A stretch of 64,000 bases of DNA from Bacteriovorax stolpii. Its GTDB lineage: Bacteria > Bdellovibrionota > UBA2428. The notes beneath the pieces were generated by a model, which was given only the letters and a program-made list of their open reading frames with translations, did no database searches and had not been told where the DNA came from. The stretch is from assembly GCA_945881775.1 (NCBI GenBank), contig CAMCVE010000014.1, positions 1 through 64,000 of the forward strand, written 5' to 3'. Positions within the stretch are counted from its first letter, which is position 1; each line of letters starts with the position of its first letter. The position numbers were made by a program, and so were the translations under genes. Of the stretch, positions 62,625-64,000 are shown in pieces.

Positions 62625-64000
62625 ATGCAACGGGACGGCTCTCGGGAGCATAACTATTGTCGGATATTTGTCGCGGGATGCCTCCTCATGTTCTCCGCCG
62701 TCATCGAAGCCCAGCCCCGAGGCTTCCCTTCCACGAGCCACGCCGTACCTAAAAAGTCGACTCCTTCAAACAACGGCATCGCTCCGCGCGACGAGGACTA
62801 CATCCAGCTCGTCAAAGGCCCGCACGACGTGCAGATCCAGGACAATGGCTCCGTGGCTCTGGACTCACGACTGTCCATGATCGAGCGCGCACAAAAAGAC
62901 ATTTCGATTGAATCCTACATCTTCAAAGCGGACCAATCGGGTTGTCTGATTCTCAATACTCTCATCAAAAAAGCGCGACAGATGCGCGCCAAGGGCAAGA
63001 AGTTTCCCATACGAATCATGCTCGACAAGCAACTTTTTGGACCCGATATCGACTCCTTCTTCGTGCACGAGATGGCCAAAGAGGGAATCGAGTTGCGATA
63101 CTACAACGTGACCCACGCCATCAACATGGGCAAAGTCACGCACCGCAATCACAAAAAGACCTTTATGATTGATTCGGGAAGCGACAATAGTGAGCTCATT
63201 CTCGGCGGCCGAAACATCGGCGACGAATATTTCGACCTGCACAAGTCTGCAAACTTCACCGACATAGATGTGCATATTGAAGGAGCGGCTGTTTCAAAAG
63301 TGCAAAAGATTTACGACCGCTTCTGGAGCTCGGCGCAGGTTACTTCAGGTGAGGATCGCCCCGATAAGCCGCGTCTCACCTACAGCGGTCCGCCACATCA
63401 CGGTGGGGGTTTTGCACAGAGTCAGTCCCAACGAGCCGCTTGGGAGAGAAATGTAAAAGAGGTCACCAACTGCCTCGCCGATTCTCCACACAAACAGGCG
63501 CTCCGCACAGCAGTCGCTAAGAAGGCCAAAACCATGGCCAAGAAAAATCCCGTGGTGCGCACGAACTCTGTGCTTGTGGCCTCAGATACGCCCGATTGGA
63601 AGGCCGCGGGACGTACACTTGGCGACGAAATGTACGCGCAGATCGCGGCAGCAAAGAAGAGTGTGGTTATTGAGAATCCCTACTTCATTCCGCAAGACAG
63701 CGAGAACGACGCCTTGAAAACCAAGATCGGCCAAGGCGTAAAAATGGAACTCGTTGTGAATTCGCGTAAAGCCACGCCTGAATTCGGCATAACCTCGATC
63801 GCACTTTACCGCGCCATAGGCATTGCAAAGGCCGGCGGTGAGGTGCATCTGTACAAGGGTTCTGGAGCGCAGGACCGCATCCCGGGCGTCGCCTACGACG
63901 ACGACGTGCGCTGGGCAACGCACTCAAAGACCATGGTCGTCGACGGAAAAACCGCCTACGTGGGTTCGGGCAATTTCGACCCGCGCTCGATCAATCGATT
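62625..64000 (+). CDS. Phospholipase D-like protein, 3' end beyond the window
   Basis: An exported phospholipase D superfamily protein (cardiolipin synthase, phosphatidyltransferase or secreted PLD type), open to the window end for about 458 codons. It has a signal-like hydrophobic N-terminus (CRIFVAGCLLMFSAVIEA). HKD motif 1 is HRNHKKTFMID followed by GGRNIGDEYFD; HKD motif 2 is THSKTMVVDGKTAYVGSGNFDPRS. Both have H-x-K-x4-D, so it should be active. The ATG at 62625 has only a weak ribosome binding site; ATG 62688 is inside the hydrophobic stretch. The substrate is unknown. Confidence 0.9.
   Translation, partial: MQRDGSREHNYCRIFVAGCLLMFSAVIEAQPRGFPSTSHAVPKKSTPSNNGIAPRDEDYIQLVKGPHDVQIQDNGSVALDSRLSMIERAQKDISIESYIFKADQSGCLILNTLIKKARQMRAKGKKFPIRIMLDKQLFGPDIDSFFVHEMAKEGIELRYYNVTHAINMGKVTHRNHKKTFMIDSGSDNSELILGGRNIGDEYFDLHKSANFTDIDVHIEGAAVSKVQKIYDRFWSSAQVTSGEDRPDKPRLTYSGPPHHGGGFAQSQSQRAAWERNVKEVTNCLADSPHKQALRTAVAKKAKTMAKKNPVVRTNSVLVASDTPDWKAAGRTLGDEMYAQIAAAKKSVVIENPYFIPQDSENDALKTKIGQGVKMELVVNSRKATPEFGITSIALYRAIGIAKAGGEVHLYKGSGAQDRIPGVAYDDDVRWATHSKTMVVDGKTAYVGSGNFDPRSINR

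Overview
The window is a dense stretch of bacterial chromosome with GC content in the mid-50s by eye. Its genes run mostly rightward, with short gaps and frequent ATGA stop/start overlaps. The proteins are Gram-negative: ExbB/ExbD motors, lipoproteins and outer-membrane barrels. They also include a Ser/Thr kinase with the HRDMSPQN catalytic loop and a PEGA-like tail, a matrixin protease with a C-terminal sorting-like tail, and an OMP_myx-type barrel. This mix suggests a former deltaproteobacterial lineage such as Bdellovibrionota or Myxococcota. That placement is inference from protein style and has not been tested by phylogeny.

Layout. (1) 1-5187: a complete tmRNA on the minus strand (tag ANDNVALAA), a small hypothetical gene, the Ser/Thr kinase, an acyl-CoA synthetase and an SCP2-domain protein, ending in a bidirectional terminator. 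(2) 5206-15301: accessory-type genes. These are a secreted subtilase with a PA insertion, unknown membrane proteins, a malic enzyme/phosphotransacetylase-like fusion, an exported protein ahead of an ExbB-ExbD-ExbD motor, and a LysR regulator divergent from an intradiol-dioxygenase homologue. (3) 15326-20538: fatty-acid synthesis (DUF177, rpmF, fabH, fabD, fabG, acpP, fabF), with plsX missing from its usual place. (4) 20609-27515: rpiB, glyA, nrdR, ribD, a broken cyclic-nucleotide-binding domain, an Nfu protein, ribE, ribBX, ribH and nusB. (5) 27525-35967: hflX, ppsR, an OM barrel, ffh, rpsP, rimM, trmD, rplS, rnhB and yraN. (6) 35974-42225: an exported protein, an ECF sigma/anti-sigma/periplasmic-protein module, nadA-nadC-nadB, and a 46-residue lipoprotein gene. 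(7) 42370-51491: speA, thrS, infC (AUU start), rpmI, rplT, pheS and pheT. (8) 51620-55332: secreted proteins, including the matrixin, then a MerR regulator and inositol-3-phosphate synthase. (9) 55456-64000: a membrane protein, then purK and purE separated by a five-gene branched-chain amino acid ABC transporter, and a phospholipase D-like gene cut by the window end.

Most of the window is housekeeping. I found no CRISPR array, insertion sequence, prophage or clear defence system, and no convincing wholly new system. The most interesting points are local. They are a cNMP-binding-domain remnant inside the riboflavin operon and a RibBX protein whose GTP-cyclohydrolase half has lost its metal site. 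Others are a dioxygenase homologue with one iron-ligand tyrosine replaced by phenylalanine, a LysR box overlapping its own start codon, and a hairpin that overlaps the nadA Shine-Dalgarno. There is also an infC AUU start followed by a strong hairpin before rpmI, and the pur genes flank a transporter.
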